From positions 1,240,001-1,304,000 of the forward strand of contig NZ_CP046908.1 of assembly GCF_009789575.1 (NCBI RefSeq): a stretch of DNA of 64,000 bases, in the 5' to 3' direction. Made by a program: the position numbers and the translations under genes. A model generated the notes under the pieces. The model saw only the letters and a list, made by a program, of their open reading frames with translations, was not told where the DNA came from and did not search any database. This DNA comes from Stappia indica (lineage in GTDB: Bacteria; Pseudomonadota; Alphaproteobacteria; Rhizobiales; Stappiaceae). Below are positions 23,945-33,275 of the stretch, piece after piece (within the stretch, counting starts at the first letter, position 1; each line of letters starts with the position of its first letter).

Positions 23945-25411
23945 TTGACGAAACGCAGCTTTCTGACCCGCGTGACCGACGAGGTCCGCTATTCCATCGA
24001 GAACATCACGGAGACCGCATCGACGCTCGGCACGCCGACGCTGCGGCTCGGCGTTACCGGCTTGTCGCGCGCCGGCAAGACGGTGTTCATCACCGCGCTG
24101 GTGCACAACCTGATCCATGGCGGACGGCTGCCCCTGTTCGAGGCCGCGGCCGGCGGGCGGATCGCCCGCGCCTATCTCGAGCCGCAGCCGGACGACAACG
24201 TGCCCCGCTTCGACGTCGAGGCGCATGTGGACACGCTGCTGAAGGAGCGGATCTGGCCGCAATCGACCCGCCAGGTCTCCGAGCTGCGCCTGACGGTAGA
24301 GTTCGAGTCCGCCCATTTCCTGTCGCGCGCCCTCGGCCGCGGCAAGCTGCATCTCGACATCGTCGACTATCCGGGCGAGTGGCTTCTCGACCTGCCCCTG
24401 CTGGAAAAGGACTTCCGCACGTTCTGCGCAGAAGCTCTGGTGCGGGCGCGCGAGCCCGGCCGCGAGACGGTCGCGGCCCCCTATCTCGCGATCCTCGGCG
24501 AGACCGATCCGGGCGCGGAAGCGGACGAGCAGCAGGCCCGGCGCCTTGCGGCGGCCTATACCGACTATCTGCGCGCCTGCCGCGAGGACGAGCGGGCGCT
24601 CTCCATGCTGCCGCCCGGCCGGTTCCTGATGCCGGGAGACCTGGAGGGCTCGCCCGCCCTCACCTTCGCCCCGCTCGATCTTTCCGGCCACGACGGCCCG
24701 CTGAAGCCCGGCTCGCTGGGTGCGATGATGGAACGCCGCTATGAGGCCTACAAGAAGCACGTGGTCCGCCCGTTCTTCCGCGATCACTTCGCCCGTCTCG
24801 ACCGCCAGATCGTGCTGGTCGACGCTCTCAACGCGTTGAATGCGGGCCCCGAGGCTCTGGCGGATCTCGAAGCCGCGCTGGCCGAGATCCTCTCGGCCTT
24901 CCGGCCCGGCAAGGTCGCGCGGATCTTCTCGATCTTCGCCCGGCGCATCGACCGCATCCTGTTCGCCGCGACCAAGGCCGACCACCTCAATCGCGCCGAT
25001 CACGACCGGCTGGAGGCAATTCTCAAACGTCTCGTCGGACGGGCGATCAATCGCGCCGAATACGGCGGTGCCGAGGTCGACGTGCTGGCGCTCGCCGCCA
25101 TCCGTGCAACGCGCGAGGCGAGCCTCACCCATGACGGCGAGACCATGCCGGCGATCCTCGGAACCCCGCTCACCGGCGAGCGCGTCAACGGCGAGACCTA
25201 TGACGGGCGCACGGAAATCGCACTGTTCCCCGGAGACCTGCCGGACGATCCGGACGTGCTGTTTGCCGCCGATGCGCCCGCCTCCTCGGTCCGCTTCGTG
25301 CGGTTTCGCCCGCCCGAGCTGCAGGTGACCGCCGAGGGCGTGAAGCTGTCGCTGCCCCATATCCGCCTCGACCGCGCGTTGCAGTTTCTCATCGGAGATC
25401 GTCTGGCATGA
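23945..25411 (+). CDS. YcjX family GTP-binding protein
   Basis: 488 aa when started at the TTG at 23945 (then TKRSFLTRVTDEVRYSIENITETASTLGTPTLRLGVTGLSRAGKTVF). GGAG lies 10 nt before that TTG; the in-frame ATG at 23924 has no ribosome-binding site. GLSRAGKT is the P-loop; FITALVHNLIHGGRLP and DIVDYPGEWLLDLPLL are YcjX-specific. In enterobacteria the ycjX-ycjF pair belongs to the phage-shock regulon. Its end overlaps the YcjF-like gene by 4 nt. Confidence 0.88.
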   Translation: MTKRSFLTRVTDEVRYSIENITETASTLGTPTLRLGVTGLSRAGKTVFITALVHNLIHGGRLPLFEAAAGGRIARAYLEPQPDDNVPRFDVEAHVDTLLKERIWPQSTRQVSELRLTVEFESAHFLSRALGRGKLHLDIVDYPGEWLLDLPLLEKDFRTFCAEALVRAREPGRETVAAPYLAILGETDPGAEADEQQARRLAAAYTDYLRACREDERALSMLPPGRFLMPGDLEGSPALTFAPLDLSGHDGPLKPGSLGAMMERRYEAYKKHVVRPFFRDHFARLDRQIVLVDALNALNAGPEALADLEAALAEILSAFRPGKVARIFSIFARRIDRILFAATKADHLNRADHDRLEAILKRLVGRAINRAEYGGAEVDVLALAAIRATREASLTHDGETMPAILGTPLTGERVNGETYDGRTEIALFPGDLPDDPDVLFAADAPASSVRFVRFRPPELQVTAEGVKLSLPHIRLDRALQFLIGDRLA

Positions 25412-26484
25412 CCTCAAGGAACGACAGGCCACGGCAGGACCGCAAGCCGGCGGCCTTCCGCCTGGACGACGCCCGCGTGCGCATGACCGCCGACGAGGAC
25501 CCGCAGCCGACGCTGGCCGGCGAGGCAAGGATCGTTCCGACCCGCGAGGGGGATGCCGCCGGGCTGCCCGCGCCCGAACGCAAGGCCGGCATCCGCTGGG
25601 GTCGCTGGTTCGCCGTCGGCCTCGGTGGGCTCGTGTCGCTGGCGGTGGGACTGTCCGTCGACGCGCTGATCCGCGACCTGTTTTCCCGCAACGACTGGCT
25701 CGGCTGGCTCGGCATCGGCCTTGCCGCCCTTGCAGCGCTCGGCGCATTGGGGCTGATCTTCCGCGAAATCTTCGGGATCCTGCGCCTGCGCCATATCGAG
25801 GGCCTGCGCAAGACCTTCGCCGAGGCGGCGGAGGCCGACGACCAGGACAAGGCGCGCGCCGGCATTCGCGAGCTCATCGCCCTCTACACGGCGCGTCCGG
25901 AAACCGCACGCGGGCGCAATGCCTTGAGCGGCCACATGCGCGAGATCATCGACGGGCGCGACCTCGTCGTCCTGGCCGAGCGGGACCTGCTGAAGGAGCT
26001 GGACGCACGCGCCGTGCGCATCGTCAGGGACAGCGTCAAACGCGTGTCCGTGGTCACCGCCGTCTCGCCGCGGGCCGCGCTGGACCTTGCCATCGTGCTG
26101 ATCGAGAACCTGCGGATCATGCGCCGCCTCGCCACGCTCTATGGCGGGCGCCCCGGCCTCATCGGCTTCCTGCGGCTCGCCCGCCATGTCGGTGCGCATC
26201 TGGCCATGACCGGCGGCATGGCGGCCGGCGACAGCCTCGTCTCGCAGCTGCTCGGCCATGGCCTTGCCGCGCGGCTCTCCGCCCGCCTCGGCGAGGGCGT
26301 CGTCAACGGGCTGCTGACCGCCCGCGTCGGCATCGCCGCCATCGAGGTCTGCCGTCCCATCCCCTTCATCGGCAGGTCCGGCCCCGGCGTGTCCGAAGTG
26401 ATGGGCGAGTTGTTCCGGGCCGATCCCGAAGCCAAGGCCTTGCTGGAAAAGGCGGAAGGCCGCCCGCAAGGCGAGCACCCCTGA
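25408..26484 (+). CDS. YcjF/TIGR01620-family inner membrane protein (DUF697)
   Basis: 358 aa. The N-terminal ~65 residues are polar. Two membrane helices follow (GRWFAVGLGGLVSLAVGLSV and WLGIGLAALAALGALGLIF). The C-terminal DUF697 region contains VVTAVSPRAALDLAIVLIENLRIMRRLATLYGGRPG and a GIAAIEVCRPIPF segment. The gene starts inside the YcjX stop codon (4-nt overlap), the usual linkage. Function in envelope stress is inferred from enterobacterial homologues. Confidence 0.87.
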   Translation: MTSRNDRPRQDRKPAAFRLDDARVRMTADEDPQPTLAGEARIVPTREGDAAGLPAPERKAGIRWGRWFAVGLGGLVSLAVGLSVDALIRDLFSRNDWLGWLGIGLAALAALGALGLIFREIFGILRLRHIEGLRKTFAEAAEADDQDKARAGIRELIALYTARPETARGRNALSGHMREIIDGRDLVVLAERDLLKELDARAVRIVRDSVKRVSVVTAVSPRAALDLAIVLIENLRIMRRLATLYGGRPGLIGFLRLARHVGAHLAMTGGMAAGDSLVSQLLGHGLAARLSARLGEGVVNGLLTARVGIAAIEVCRPIPFIGRSGPGVSEVMGELFRADPEAKALLEKAEGRPQGEHP

Positions 26485-26545
26485 TCCGCCCCTCCCCCCC
26501 AAACGTCCGCTCGACAAGCCCGCGCGTTGTACTTAACCTTCGCTC

Positions 26546-27727
26546 ATGTTCCTGACCTTCCTCACCAATCTGCGCGCCGCCGGCCTGCCCGTCTCCTTGC
26601 GGGAATACCTGACGCTGATGGAGGCGCTGAAGGCCGACCTCGCCGACAAGAGCGTGGATGATTTCTATTATCTCTCGCGCGCCTGCCTGGTGAAGGACGA
26701 GGCCAATCTCGACCGGTTCGACAAGGTGTTCGGCCAGACCTTCAACGGGCTGGAGCTGGGCGGCGGGAGCGGCACCGAGGCGCGCGAGCTGCCCGGGGAA
26801 TGGCTGCGCAAGCTCGCCGAAAAGCACCTCACGGAAGAGGAAAAGGCGCAGATCGAGGCGCTCGGCGGCTTCGAGAAGCTGATGGAGACGCTGCGCGAGC
26901 GCCTCAAGGAGCAGAAGGACAGGCACCAGGGCGGCAGCAAGTGGATCGGCACGGCCGGCACCTCGCCCTTCGGCGCCTACGGGTACAACCCGGAAGGCGT
27001 GCGCATCGGCCAGGCGGAAAGCCGCCATCGCCGGGCGGTCAAGGTCTGGGACAAGCGCTCCTTCCGCGACCTCGACGGCACGGTGGAACTGGGCACCCGC
27101 AACATCAAGGTCGCCCTCAAGCGGCTGCGCCGCTTCGCGCGCCAGGGCGCCCACGACGAGCTCGATCTCGACGACACGATCCGCGCCACCGCCCATCGCG
27201 GCCTGCTCGACATCCGCATGCGGCCTGAGCGGCGCAACGCCGTGAAGGTGCTGCTGTTTTTCGATATCGGCGGGTCGATGGACGACCATATCCGGGTCTG
27301 CGAGGAACTGTTTTCCGCGGCCCGTTCCGAATTCAAGGTGATGGAGTATTTCTACTTCCACAATTGCCCGTACGAATTCGTCTGGAAAAACAACGCGCGC
27401 CGCCATTCCGAGCGTATCCCGACCTGGGACGTGCTGCACAAGTACGGCCCCGACTACAAGCTGATCTTCGTCGGCGATGCCTCGATGAGCCCCTACGAGA
27501 TCGCCTATGCGGGCGGCTCGGTGGAACACTGGAACGAGGAAGCCGGCTCGGTCTGGATCGACAGGCTTGCCAGCCACTATTCCAGAAGCGTCTGGCTCAA
27601 CCCGGTGGCCGAGCGGCACTGGGGCTATACCCACTCGATCCAGATGATCAAGGAGCTGATGGACGGGCGCCACTATGCCCTGACGCTGAACGGGCTCGAA
27701 GCGGCCATGAAGGAGCTGTCGCGCTAG
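26546..27727 (+). CDS. VWA domain protein, CoxE-like
   Basis: 393 aa. [51 protein letters not shown] is the CoxE-type N-terminus. The VWA domain begins near residue 230 with [17 protein letters not shown], a MIDAS of the DxGxS form used by CoxE proteins instead of DxSxS. Presumed partner of the MoxR ATPase at 21824, with which such genes are normally adjacent; here four genes separate them. Client protein unknown. Confidence 0.85.
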   Translation: MFLTFLTNLRAAGLPVSLREYLTLMEALKADLADKSVDDFYYLSRACLVKDEANLDRFDKVFGQTFNGLELGGGSGTEARELPGEWLRKLAEKHLTEEEKAQIEALGGFEKLMETLRERLKEQKDRHQGGSKWIGTAGTSPFGAYGYNPEGVRIGQAESRHRRAVKVWDKRSFRDLDGTVELGTRNIKVALKRLRRFARQGAHDELDLDDTIRATAHRGLLDIRMRPERRNAVKVLLFFDIGGSMDDHIRVCEELFSAARSEFKVMEYFYFHNCPYEFVWKNNARRHSERIPTWDVLHKYGPDYKLIFVGDASMSPYEIAYAGGSVEHWNEEAGSVWIDRLASHYSRSVWLNPVAERHWGYTHSIQMIKELMDGRHYALTLNGLEAAMKELSR

Positions 27728-27869
27728 CGCAGAACGAGCTGTTCTCTCGCCGAGCCCCGCGCATTTATCAGAATATTTTGCCCTGCTAGTTTTACCGAGG
27801 AAATTAATTCTTACGCAACGGAAATTCGCCATAACAGACAGTGTCACCAATCAGCGTGGTAGCACTGGC

Positions 27870-30029
27870 ATGAAGTCCCTCCGCATCTCCCACAAAATCC
27901 CCCTGATGGTGGCAGTTGCCGTCGCCATGGCGACGGCCATCACGGCCGTCGTCGGGTATGACGCCTCCCGAAAAGAACTCTACCAATCCTCTCTCGAGGC
28001 GATGCGGGCGACGGCCGCCTCTCGCAAGTCGGAGCTTTCGAGCTATCTGGAAAGCATCGACGAAGATATCGCCGTGCTGGCCAGCAACGCGACCGTGCAC
28101 GATGCGCTCGCACGCATGCGCGATGCCTATGGCGAGGTGCTTGCCGCCTCCGGCTCCAACGACGCGCTCCGCAAGGCCTATATCGACGGCAACCCGCATC
28201 CCGCCGGCGAAAAGCAGAAGCTCGACAACGCCGACGACGGATCCGCCTACTCGCAGCTCCACGCTGCATTGCATCCGTGGTTTCGAAAGGTCCAGGAGGC
28301 CCGCGGCTACTACGACATCTTCCTGATCGATGCGTCCGGCAACGTCGTCTATACCGTCTTCAAGGAGGCGGATTTCGGCACGAACCTGCTGAGCGGCGAG
28401 TGGCGCGGCACCGGGCTCGCCGAGGCGTTCGCGAAGGTGCGCGACAACCCGCAAGCCGAGAATGCGGCATTCGTGGACTTTGCGCCCTACGCCCCCTCGG
28501 CCGGCGTCCCGGCCAGCTTCATCGCCTCCCCGCTTCTTGACGCAAACGGCGGTTTCGACGGCGCGCTGGTGTTCCAGATGCCGATCGACCGCATCAACGC
28601 CGTGATGACGAACGCCATCGGCCTGGGAGAGACGGGCGAGACCTACATCGTCGGTTCCGACTTCCTGATGCGCTCCGAGAGCCGGTTCCGCAAGCAGGGA
28701 GAACCCTCGGAAATCCTTGTCCGGAAGTCGGACACGCCCTCGACCCGCGCCGCTCTGGCCGGCGAGACCGACGTTGCCGTCTCCACCGACTATCGCGGCC
28801 ATCCGGTCGTGGCCTCCTACACGCCGGTGCGCTTCCACGAGGCACAATGGGCGCTTCTGTCCGAGATCGACCTTGCCGAGATCCAGGCTCCGATCAATGC
28901 GATGGCCCTGCGCTTCACGCTGATCGGTAGCGTCGTGGTCCTGGTCATGGGCATCGGCGGTTTCCTCTTCGCCCGCACGATCTCCCGGCCGATCACCCGC
29001 ATGAACGTTGCGATGCGCGAGATCGCCGGAGGCGACCTGTCCATCGAGGTGCCCGATACCCATCGCAAGGACGAGATCGGCGAGATGGCTGTGGCGGTCC
29101 AGGTGTTCAAGGACAACGCGCTGGAGGTGAAGCGGCTGGAAGCGGAGCAGGCGGAAACCCAGGCGCGGATCGATGCCGAGGCGCGCGCCGCACGGGCAAA
29201 GCTGGCGGACGATTTCCAGAGCGCGATCGGCGGCATCGTCGAGACCGTCGCCTCCGCCGCAACGGAGATGCTGGCGGCCGCCAACAGCTTGTCGGAAGGG
29301 GCGGCGGATACCTCGCAGCGCTCCCAGGTCGTGGCCTCCGCGGCCGAAGAAGCCAGCAGCAACGTGCAGGCCGTCTCCAGCGCGGCAGAGGAACTTTCGA
29401 GCTCGATTTCCGAGATCGGCCGCCAGATGGAAGAATCCCAGTCGATCTCCCAGACGGCCGTCGAGAGCATCGATACGACAAACGCGAAGGTTGGCGAACT
29501 TTCGACGGCCGCCGACCGGATCGGCGAGGTCATCGCCCTGATCCAGGCGATCGCCGAGCAGACCAACCTGCTGGCGCTCAACGCCACCATCGAGGCGGCG
29601 CGCGCGGGCGATGCCGGCAAGGGTTTTGCGGTGGTGGCCGCCGAGGTCAAGTCTCTCGCCAACCAGACGGCGCGTGCGACGGAAGAAATCGGAGACCAGA
29701 TCAAGGACATCCAGAACTCGACCCGAGGAACGGTGTCGGCGATCACCGAAATCGGCAGAACAGTGCGCGAGATGAACAAGGTCTCGACCGCCATTTCCGG
29801 CGCCGTTACGCAGCAGGATGCGGCGACGCAGGAGATCGCCAGCAACATCTCCCAGGTCTCCTCCGGCATGACCGAAGTCAGCTCGACCATCGTCATGGTC
29901 AATACGGCCGCCCAGGAAACCGGCGCGTCGAGCAGCCAGCTCCTGGCCTCGGCCAGCGAGCTCTCGAACCAGGCCGAAATGCTGAGAAGAGAGGTCGACA
30001 CCTTCCTGTCGACCGTACGCGCGGCCTGA
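27870..30029 (+). CDS. Methyl-accepting chemotaxis protein
   Basis: 719 aa. TM1 at ~10-30 ([20 protein letters not shown]), a large periplasmic Cache-like sensor (~31-345; [46 protein letters not shown]), TM2 at ~351-372 ([18 protein letters not shown]), a HAMP domain ([21 protein letters not shown]), then the signalling domain with the hairpin tip [20 protein letters not shown] at ~563. No C-terminal CheR-docking pentapeptide. Ligand unknown. It stands alone with its own promoter region. Confidence 0.93.
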   Translation: MKSLRISHKIPLMVAVAVAMATAITAVVGYDASRKELYQSSLEAMRATAASRKSELSSYLESIDEDIAVLASNATVHDALARMRDAYGEVLAASGSNDALRKAYIDGNPHPAGEKQKLDNADDGSAYSQLHAALHPWFRKVQEARGYYDIFLIDASGNVVYTVFKEADFGTNLLSGEWRGTGLAEAFAKVRDNPQAENAAFVDFAPYAPSAGVPASFIASPLLDANGGFDGALVFQMPIDRINAVMTNAIGLGETGETYIVGSDFLMRSESRFRKQGEPSEILVRKSDTPSTRAALAGETDVAVSTDYRGHPVVASYTPVRFHEAQWALLSEIDLAEIQAPINAMALRFTLIGSVVVLVMGIGGFLFARTISRPITRMNVAMREIAGGDLSIEVPDTHRKDEIGEMAVAVQVFKDNALEVKRLEAEQAETQARIDAEARAARAKLADDFQSAIGGIVETVASAATEMLAAANSLSEGAADTSQRSQVVASAAEEASSNVQAVSSAAEELSSSISEIGRQMEESQSISQTAVESIDTTNAKVGELSTAADRIGEVIALIQAIAEQTNLLALNATIEAARAGDAGKGFAVVAAEVKSLANQTARATEEIGDQIKDIQNSTRGTVSAITEIGRTVREMNKVSTAISGAVTQQDAATQEIASNISQVSSGMTEVSSTIVMVNTAAQETGASSSQLLASASELSNQAEMLRREVDTFLSTVRAA

Positions 30030-30443
30030 GACAGGACGTGAGGAAAGCCGGCAACCGCGGGGCAACGCGGTTGCCGTAATCCCCGTTTGGTGCGGCTCGC
30101 GGCAGCCGGCTATCCCCGTTTTCGCGCTGAAACCGCGAATAACGAGTAATCCCCGGTGAGGAGCCCTATGCCCGCGCAACGCCCGCCGGAACCTTCAGGT
30201 GCCGCCGGTCCACGCGATCCTGTCCCCCGCCAATCCCCGCCGGCGGGCAGAGGCGTGATCGCGCGGAATTGCCGGAATTTCGGCGAATTTCGAGACTCCG
30301 ACATCAAAATCCGTCTCAATTCGCTGCAAACCGGCGCAATTTTCGAGAAACCGGCGCGTTTCGCCCGAAGGCGCCGGGGATAAGCCGCAAGCGCGCTGCA
30401 AACAGCATCGGCGGGGCGTCGACAAGGCACTCTGACCGATCCG
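30030..30443. other. 414-nt intergenic region between convergent mcp and araC
   Basis: Contains a GGCAACCGCG/CGCGGTTGCC hairpin (30050-30075, loop GGGCAA) 20 nt after the chemoreceptor stop, without a T-run, probably a weak terminator. The rest has GGCGAATTTCG-like and GAAACCGGCGCGTTTC-like imperfect repeats (30270-30370). Short open frames exist on both strands, but none has a recognisable family or ribosome-binding site. Confidence 0.45.
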
Positions 30444-31217
30444 TCAGTCCCCGAAATAGCGCCCCGGCGTGACGCCGAAGGACTTCTTGAACGAGGCGAC
30501 GAAGGCGCTCGGCCCCTCGTAGCCGAGCCGGTCGGACACCTCGCCGACAGACAGACCCTGCGACAACCACTCGACGGCCTTCATCAGCTTGGCCTGCTGC
30601 CGCCAGGCGCGGAAGGAGAGGCCCGTCTGCGCCGGGAAATGCCGCTCGAAGGAGCGCAGCGACAGATTGGCCCGCGCCGCAAGCTCGCTGGCCGAAAGAT
30701 CGACGGCCGGATCGTCGATGAGCGGACGGATCGCCTCGCGCAGGCGCGGCTCCTCGGGGATAGGCAGATGCAGCGGCGCGACACGCGAGGCGGCGATCTG
30801 GTCGACGAGCACGGCAGCCAGGCGCCCGGTCGGACCGTCCGAGGGATAGTCCGGCGCCGCCCCCATGAAGGCCAGGATCAGCTCCCTCAGCAGCGGCGTC
30901 ACATGGACCACGAAGGGCGTGTCCGGCATCGTCGGCAGGCCTTCGGGGCGCATGTAGAGAAACCGGACGTCGGTCTCGGTGTGGTAGTTGGAGTGATGGA
31001 CGATGCCGGGCGGGATGAAGATCGCCCGCTCGGGCGGCACCACGAAACTGCCGCCCTGCGTCACCACGGTGACGGAGCCGCGCAGGATGTGAAACAGCTG
31101 CGCCCGCCCATGCGCGTGCGGCCTGGTCACCGCACCGGCCGCTTCGGTCCCCACGAAGGAGATGATCGGGTCCGGATGCTCTTCCGGAAACTGGTTGAGG
31201 CGCAACGGGTGTATCAT
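30444..31217 (-). CDS. AraC-family transcriptional regulator with cupin N-domain
   Basis: 257 aa from the ATG at 31217 (MIHPLRLNQFPEEHPDPIISFVG); longer starts are possible but unconserved-looking. The N-terminal cupin (RPHAHGRAQLFHILRGSVTVVTQGGSFVVPPERAIFIPPGIVHHSNYH) senses a small ligand. The two HTH motifs follow (LSASELAARANLSLRSFERHF, SVGEVSDRLGYEGPSAFVASFKKSFGVTPGRY). Target is unknown; the small-gene cluster starts 385 nt upstream in the opposite direction and is a candidate. Confidence 0.87.
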   Translation of the reverse strand: MIHPLRLNQFPEEHPDPIISFVGTEAAGAVTRPHAHGRAQLFHILRGSVTVVTQGGSFVVPPERAIFIPPGIVHHSNYHTETDVRFLYMRPEGLPTMPDTPFVVHVTPLLRELILAFMGAAPDYPSDGPTGRLAAVLVDQIAASRVAPLHLPIPEEPRLREAIRPLIDDPAVDLSASELAARANLSLRSFERHFPAQTGLSFRAWRQQAKLMKAVEWLSQGLSVGEVSDRLGYEGPSAFVASFKKSFGVTPGRYFGD

Positions 31218-31602
31218 GGGACCGCGGATCTCGGGATGCCGGCCAGGCATCATACAGGCAATGCACCGCCCCTGCCACGCCCCGAAAATGCGGCGCGGCA
31301 CCCGCTTTTCGCCCCTCGTGCGCCCGAAATACGAAAATAAAAACGCGGAACGGCCGGCAAAAATATTTCAGGCCTCAAAATAAAAAGTCAGAAAATCTCA
31401 GAAAAATACGATCCAGCCTTGATTGAAACTCAATTCGGCAGCATGATGGATTTCGCAATTCAAAAGATGCCCGGCAAAAAACGATAGCCATCGGGCTCAT
31501 CGCAGCGGCACCACCAGAAAAATCACGACGACCGTTCCCGGATCGCCTGGCCCGACCCGGAAGAAGCCGGGATTGCATTCCAGGCCCGTTGAGGTCGTTC
31601 CC
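31218..31602. other. 385-nt divergent region upstream of araC and the small-gene cluster
   Basis: Markedly AT-rich from ~31328 to ~31480 in a GC-rich genome, as expected of promoters or foreign DNA. GAGGTCGTTCCC before 31603 gives a weak ribosome-binding site. No -35/-10 pair, sigma-54 site or EcfG (GGAAC-N18/19-CGTT) match could be fixed by eye. Confidence 0.4.
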
Positions 31603-31863
31603 ATGACCACGCGCACCACGCAAACCGTCGTCCATTTCCAGACATCCTTCCTTGTGTCCGACGTCGTCGAGCCACAGCCGCCGGGCGACTACCAGGTGGA
31701 CCGGGAGGACGAGTTGATCGAGGGACTTTCCTGGATCGCCTGGAGACGGGTCGGCACCTTCATCCACTTGCCGGCAATCGGCGTGCGGGCAGCGATACGG
31801 CAGTTGGTGCCGATCGACCCGGCCGAGATCGACGCCGTTACAGAAAAGGACCCTTTCAGATGA
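31603..31863 (+). CDS. Small conserved-looking protein, first of six-gene cluster
   Basis: 86 aa from the ATG at 31603 (MTTRTTQTVVHFQTSFLVSDVVEPQPPGDYQVDREDELIEGLSWIAWRR). No named family recognised. The sequence looks like a compact beta-rich fold (VHFQTSFLV, GDYQVDREDELIEGLSW). No signal peptide or membrane segment. Its stop overlaps the next start by 4 nt, and codon use resembles neighbouring genes, supporting a real gene. Confidence 0.7.
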   Translation: MTTRTTQTVVHFQTSFLVSDVVEPQPPGDYQVDREDELIEGLSWIAWRRVGTFIHLPAIGVRAAIRQLVPIDPAEIDAVTEKDPFR

Positions 31864-32177
31864 CCGCAACACTCTTCACCCGGCGCAGAGCCGGCCCGCC
31901 CGCCGCCGAACAGGGGCAGCACCTGCTGACGATCGGACAGGACGTCCGCCTGAGGAGCACGAGGGGCAGGCAGGCCACCAAGGGCGATATCTACCGCATT
32001 ACCGGCGTCATGCCCGTCGAGGCAGGCGCCCCCCAATACCGCATCCGCAGCGCCGAAGAGAACCACGAGCGCGTGGCGATGCAGGACGAACTGGAGCCGC
32101 TCGATGCGTCGGGCTCCGGCGCACAGGCAACCTTGATGGAAAGGACATTTGGATATGGCCAAAGGACAAAAGCGTAG
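31860..32177 (+). CDS. Small protein of unknown function
   Basis: 105 aa. LLTIGQDVRLRSTRGRQATKGDIYRITGVMPVEAGAPQYRIRSAEENHERVAMQDELEPLD resembles a short beta-barrel of SH3 or KOW type: QYRIRSAEENHERVA is a pattern seen in small rhizobial hypothetical proteins. The start overlaps the preceding stop (ATGA). The C-terminal 8 codons overlap the next gene in another frame. Confidence 0.65.
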   Translation: MTATLFTRRRAGPPAAEQGQHLLTIGQDVRLRSTRGRQATKGDIYRITGVMPVEAGAPQYRIRSAEENHERVAMQDELEPLDASGSGAQATLMERTFGYGQRTKA

Positions 32178-32298
32178 CACCCGGGAGATCCGCAAGCCCA
32201 AGCAGGTGAAGGCGGAGGCGAAACCCGAAGTCCCCTTCGCCAACCGGGTCAAGCTCTCCGCCATGGAGGCCGCCCCGCGCCAGAAGGGCAAGAGCTGA
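32155..32298 (+). CDS. 47-aa basic small protein
   Basis: Reads MAKGQKRSTREIRKPKQVKA followed by EAKPEVPFANRVKLSAMEAAPRQKGKS. It is very Lys/Arg-rich and probably disordered, possibly nucleic-acid or ribosome-associated. Small MAKGQ...REIRKPK proteins are recurrent in Rhizobiales, to my knowledge without assigned function. It overlaps the previous gene by 23 nt, and GGACATTTGGAT precedes the start. Confidence 0.6.
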   Translation: MAKGQKRSTREIRKPKQVKAEAKPEVPFANRVKLSAMEAAPRQKGKS

Positions 32299-32329
32299 CG
32301 AACCGGCGGCCTGCCTGCGAGACGCGGCG

Positions 32330-32587
32330 ATGAAGATCGTCATCAGGTTCTTCCGGGTCCGCGAAGCGGACGGCGCGCATGCCATCGTCGGCTGCGAGAT
32401 GGCCGAGGCCGTGGACCGGGACGATGCGATCGCGCTTGCAGCACGCCTGCTGGCCAGCCTCGACATGCCCCAGCGCCCCGACGGCGTCACGATCACCGAT
32501 GCCGCCGGCGCGCCCCTCCATTCCGCCCTTTTCACCACCGGGCGCGAGACCACAGAGGCCGACAGCCATGAGCACCATCAGGCATGA
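32330..32587 (+). CDS. 85-aa protein of unknown function
   Basis: MKIVIRFFRVREADGAHAIVGCEMAEAVDRDDAIALAARLLASLDMPQRPDGVTITD. Predicted alternating strand-helix-strand with an AALAARLL-type amphipathic helix, reminiscent of small ferredoxin-like folds. No family assigned. ATG preceded by GAGACGCGGCG. The end overlaps the next gene by 20 nt. Confidence 0.6.
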   Translation: MKIVIRFFRVREADGAHAIVGCEMAEAVDRDDAIALAARLLASLDMPQRPDGVTITDAAGAPLHSALFTTGRETTEADSHEHHQA

Positions 32588-32924
32588 CCCAGGGCACGAC
32601 ACAGGCCGCATGGCGATCAGCGTCTGGGAAAACGAAGGCGGCGCCGCTTGCCGCAGCCGGATGGACGAACAGTTCGGCCGGCGGATCGAACAGGACCGGA
32701 CCTGGACGATCTACCACGTCTATACCGGCGTGCCCGCCTCCTCCGACGGCAGCGACATGACCGGCCTGAGCCGCATGGACGCCACCGACGGCATGCTGTT
32801 CCTCAACAATCGCAATTCCGAGCGCAGGCTGCGCCGGAGCACCCGGCGGGAAACGCCGCAGAACAGGCTCTCCGCCTTCCTGCTGTCAGCCTGGCGCAAG
32901 ACGGGAGGCCTGTCATGGCATTGA
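32568..32924 (+). CDS. 118-aa protein of unknown function
   Basis: Starts at the ATG at 32568 (MSTIRHDPGHDTGRMAISVWENEGGA); an internal ATG 15 codons in is an alternative. RIEQDRTWTIYHVYTGVPASSDGSDMTGLSRMDATDGMLFLNNRN forms the conserved-looking core. No membrane segment. Overlaps its neighbours on both sides (20 and 10 nt). Confidence 0.6.
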   Translation: MSTIRHDPGHDTGRMAISVWENEGGAACRSRMDEQFGRRIEQDRTWTIYHVYTGVPASSDGSDMTGLSRMDATDGMLFLNNRNSERRLRRSTRRETPQNRLSAFLLSAWRKTGGLSWH

Positions 32925-33190
32925 ACTTCCCAAATCCCAGCCGCAGCTTCGATGAGGGCCGCAAGGGCGTGCGCTTCGTCGGTCACGACGGCGTCTTCGA
33001 GGTGCCCTTCTTCATCGAAGCCGACGCCCTGGTGAAGGCGAGCAAAGCGGCCCGCCCGCTCGATGCTTCGCAGGACGACTGCCTTTCGGCCTTCGACCGG
33101 CTGAGGCCCGCCATCCACGACGTCGCGCGGGAGATCCATGGCAACCGTCGCCGGTCCTCCTACACGCTGAACGCCTCCGACTTCCGCTAG
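32915..33190 (+). CDS. DUF1488 domain protein
   Basis: 91 aa. MALNFPNPSRSFDEGRKGVRFVGHDGVFEVPFFIEADAL and the C-terminal RRSSYTLNASDF match the DUF1488 pattern. The function of the family is not known. The gene ends with CGC-TAG, and that TAG is also part of the CTAG border of the first palindromic element, so the element abuts the gene exactly at its stop. Confidence 0.75.
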   Translation: MALNFPNPSRSFDEGRKGVRFVGHDGVFEVPFFIEADALVKASKAARPLDASQDDCLSAFDRLRPAIHDVAREIHGNRRRSSYTLNASDFR

Positions 33191-33262
33191 TCACCCGAAT
33201 CTGAAGTTCGTCACATTTGGCAGCAAGCTCTGTACGAACTTCAGATTCAAAAGGGTGACTAG
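33187..33262. repeat. 76-bp palindromic element 1 bounded by CTAG
   Basis: Runs from CTAG (33187-33190) to CTAG (33259-33262). Arms TCACCC and GAATCTGAAGTTCGT on the left pair with ACGAACTTCAGATTC and GGGTGA on the right, leaving a small AAAA bulge and a ~22-nt apex. Element 2, 13 nt further on, has the same size, borders and arm pattern (GAATYTGAARTWCGY), so the two belong to one family. Likely a tiny non-autonomous mobile element or REP-like unit. Confidence 0.75.
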
Positions 33263-33275
33263 CATGTTTATGTTT

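Noticed and set aside
30110-30430. Short open frames on both strands between the chemoreceptor and araC
   Set aside because: No ribosome-binding site, no family resemblance, and Arg/Pro-rich composition typical of noncoding GC-rich DNA.
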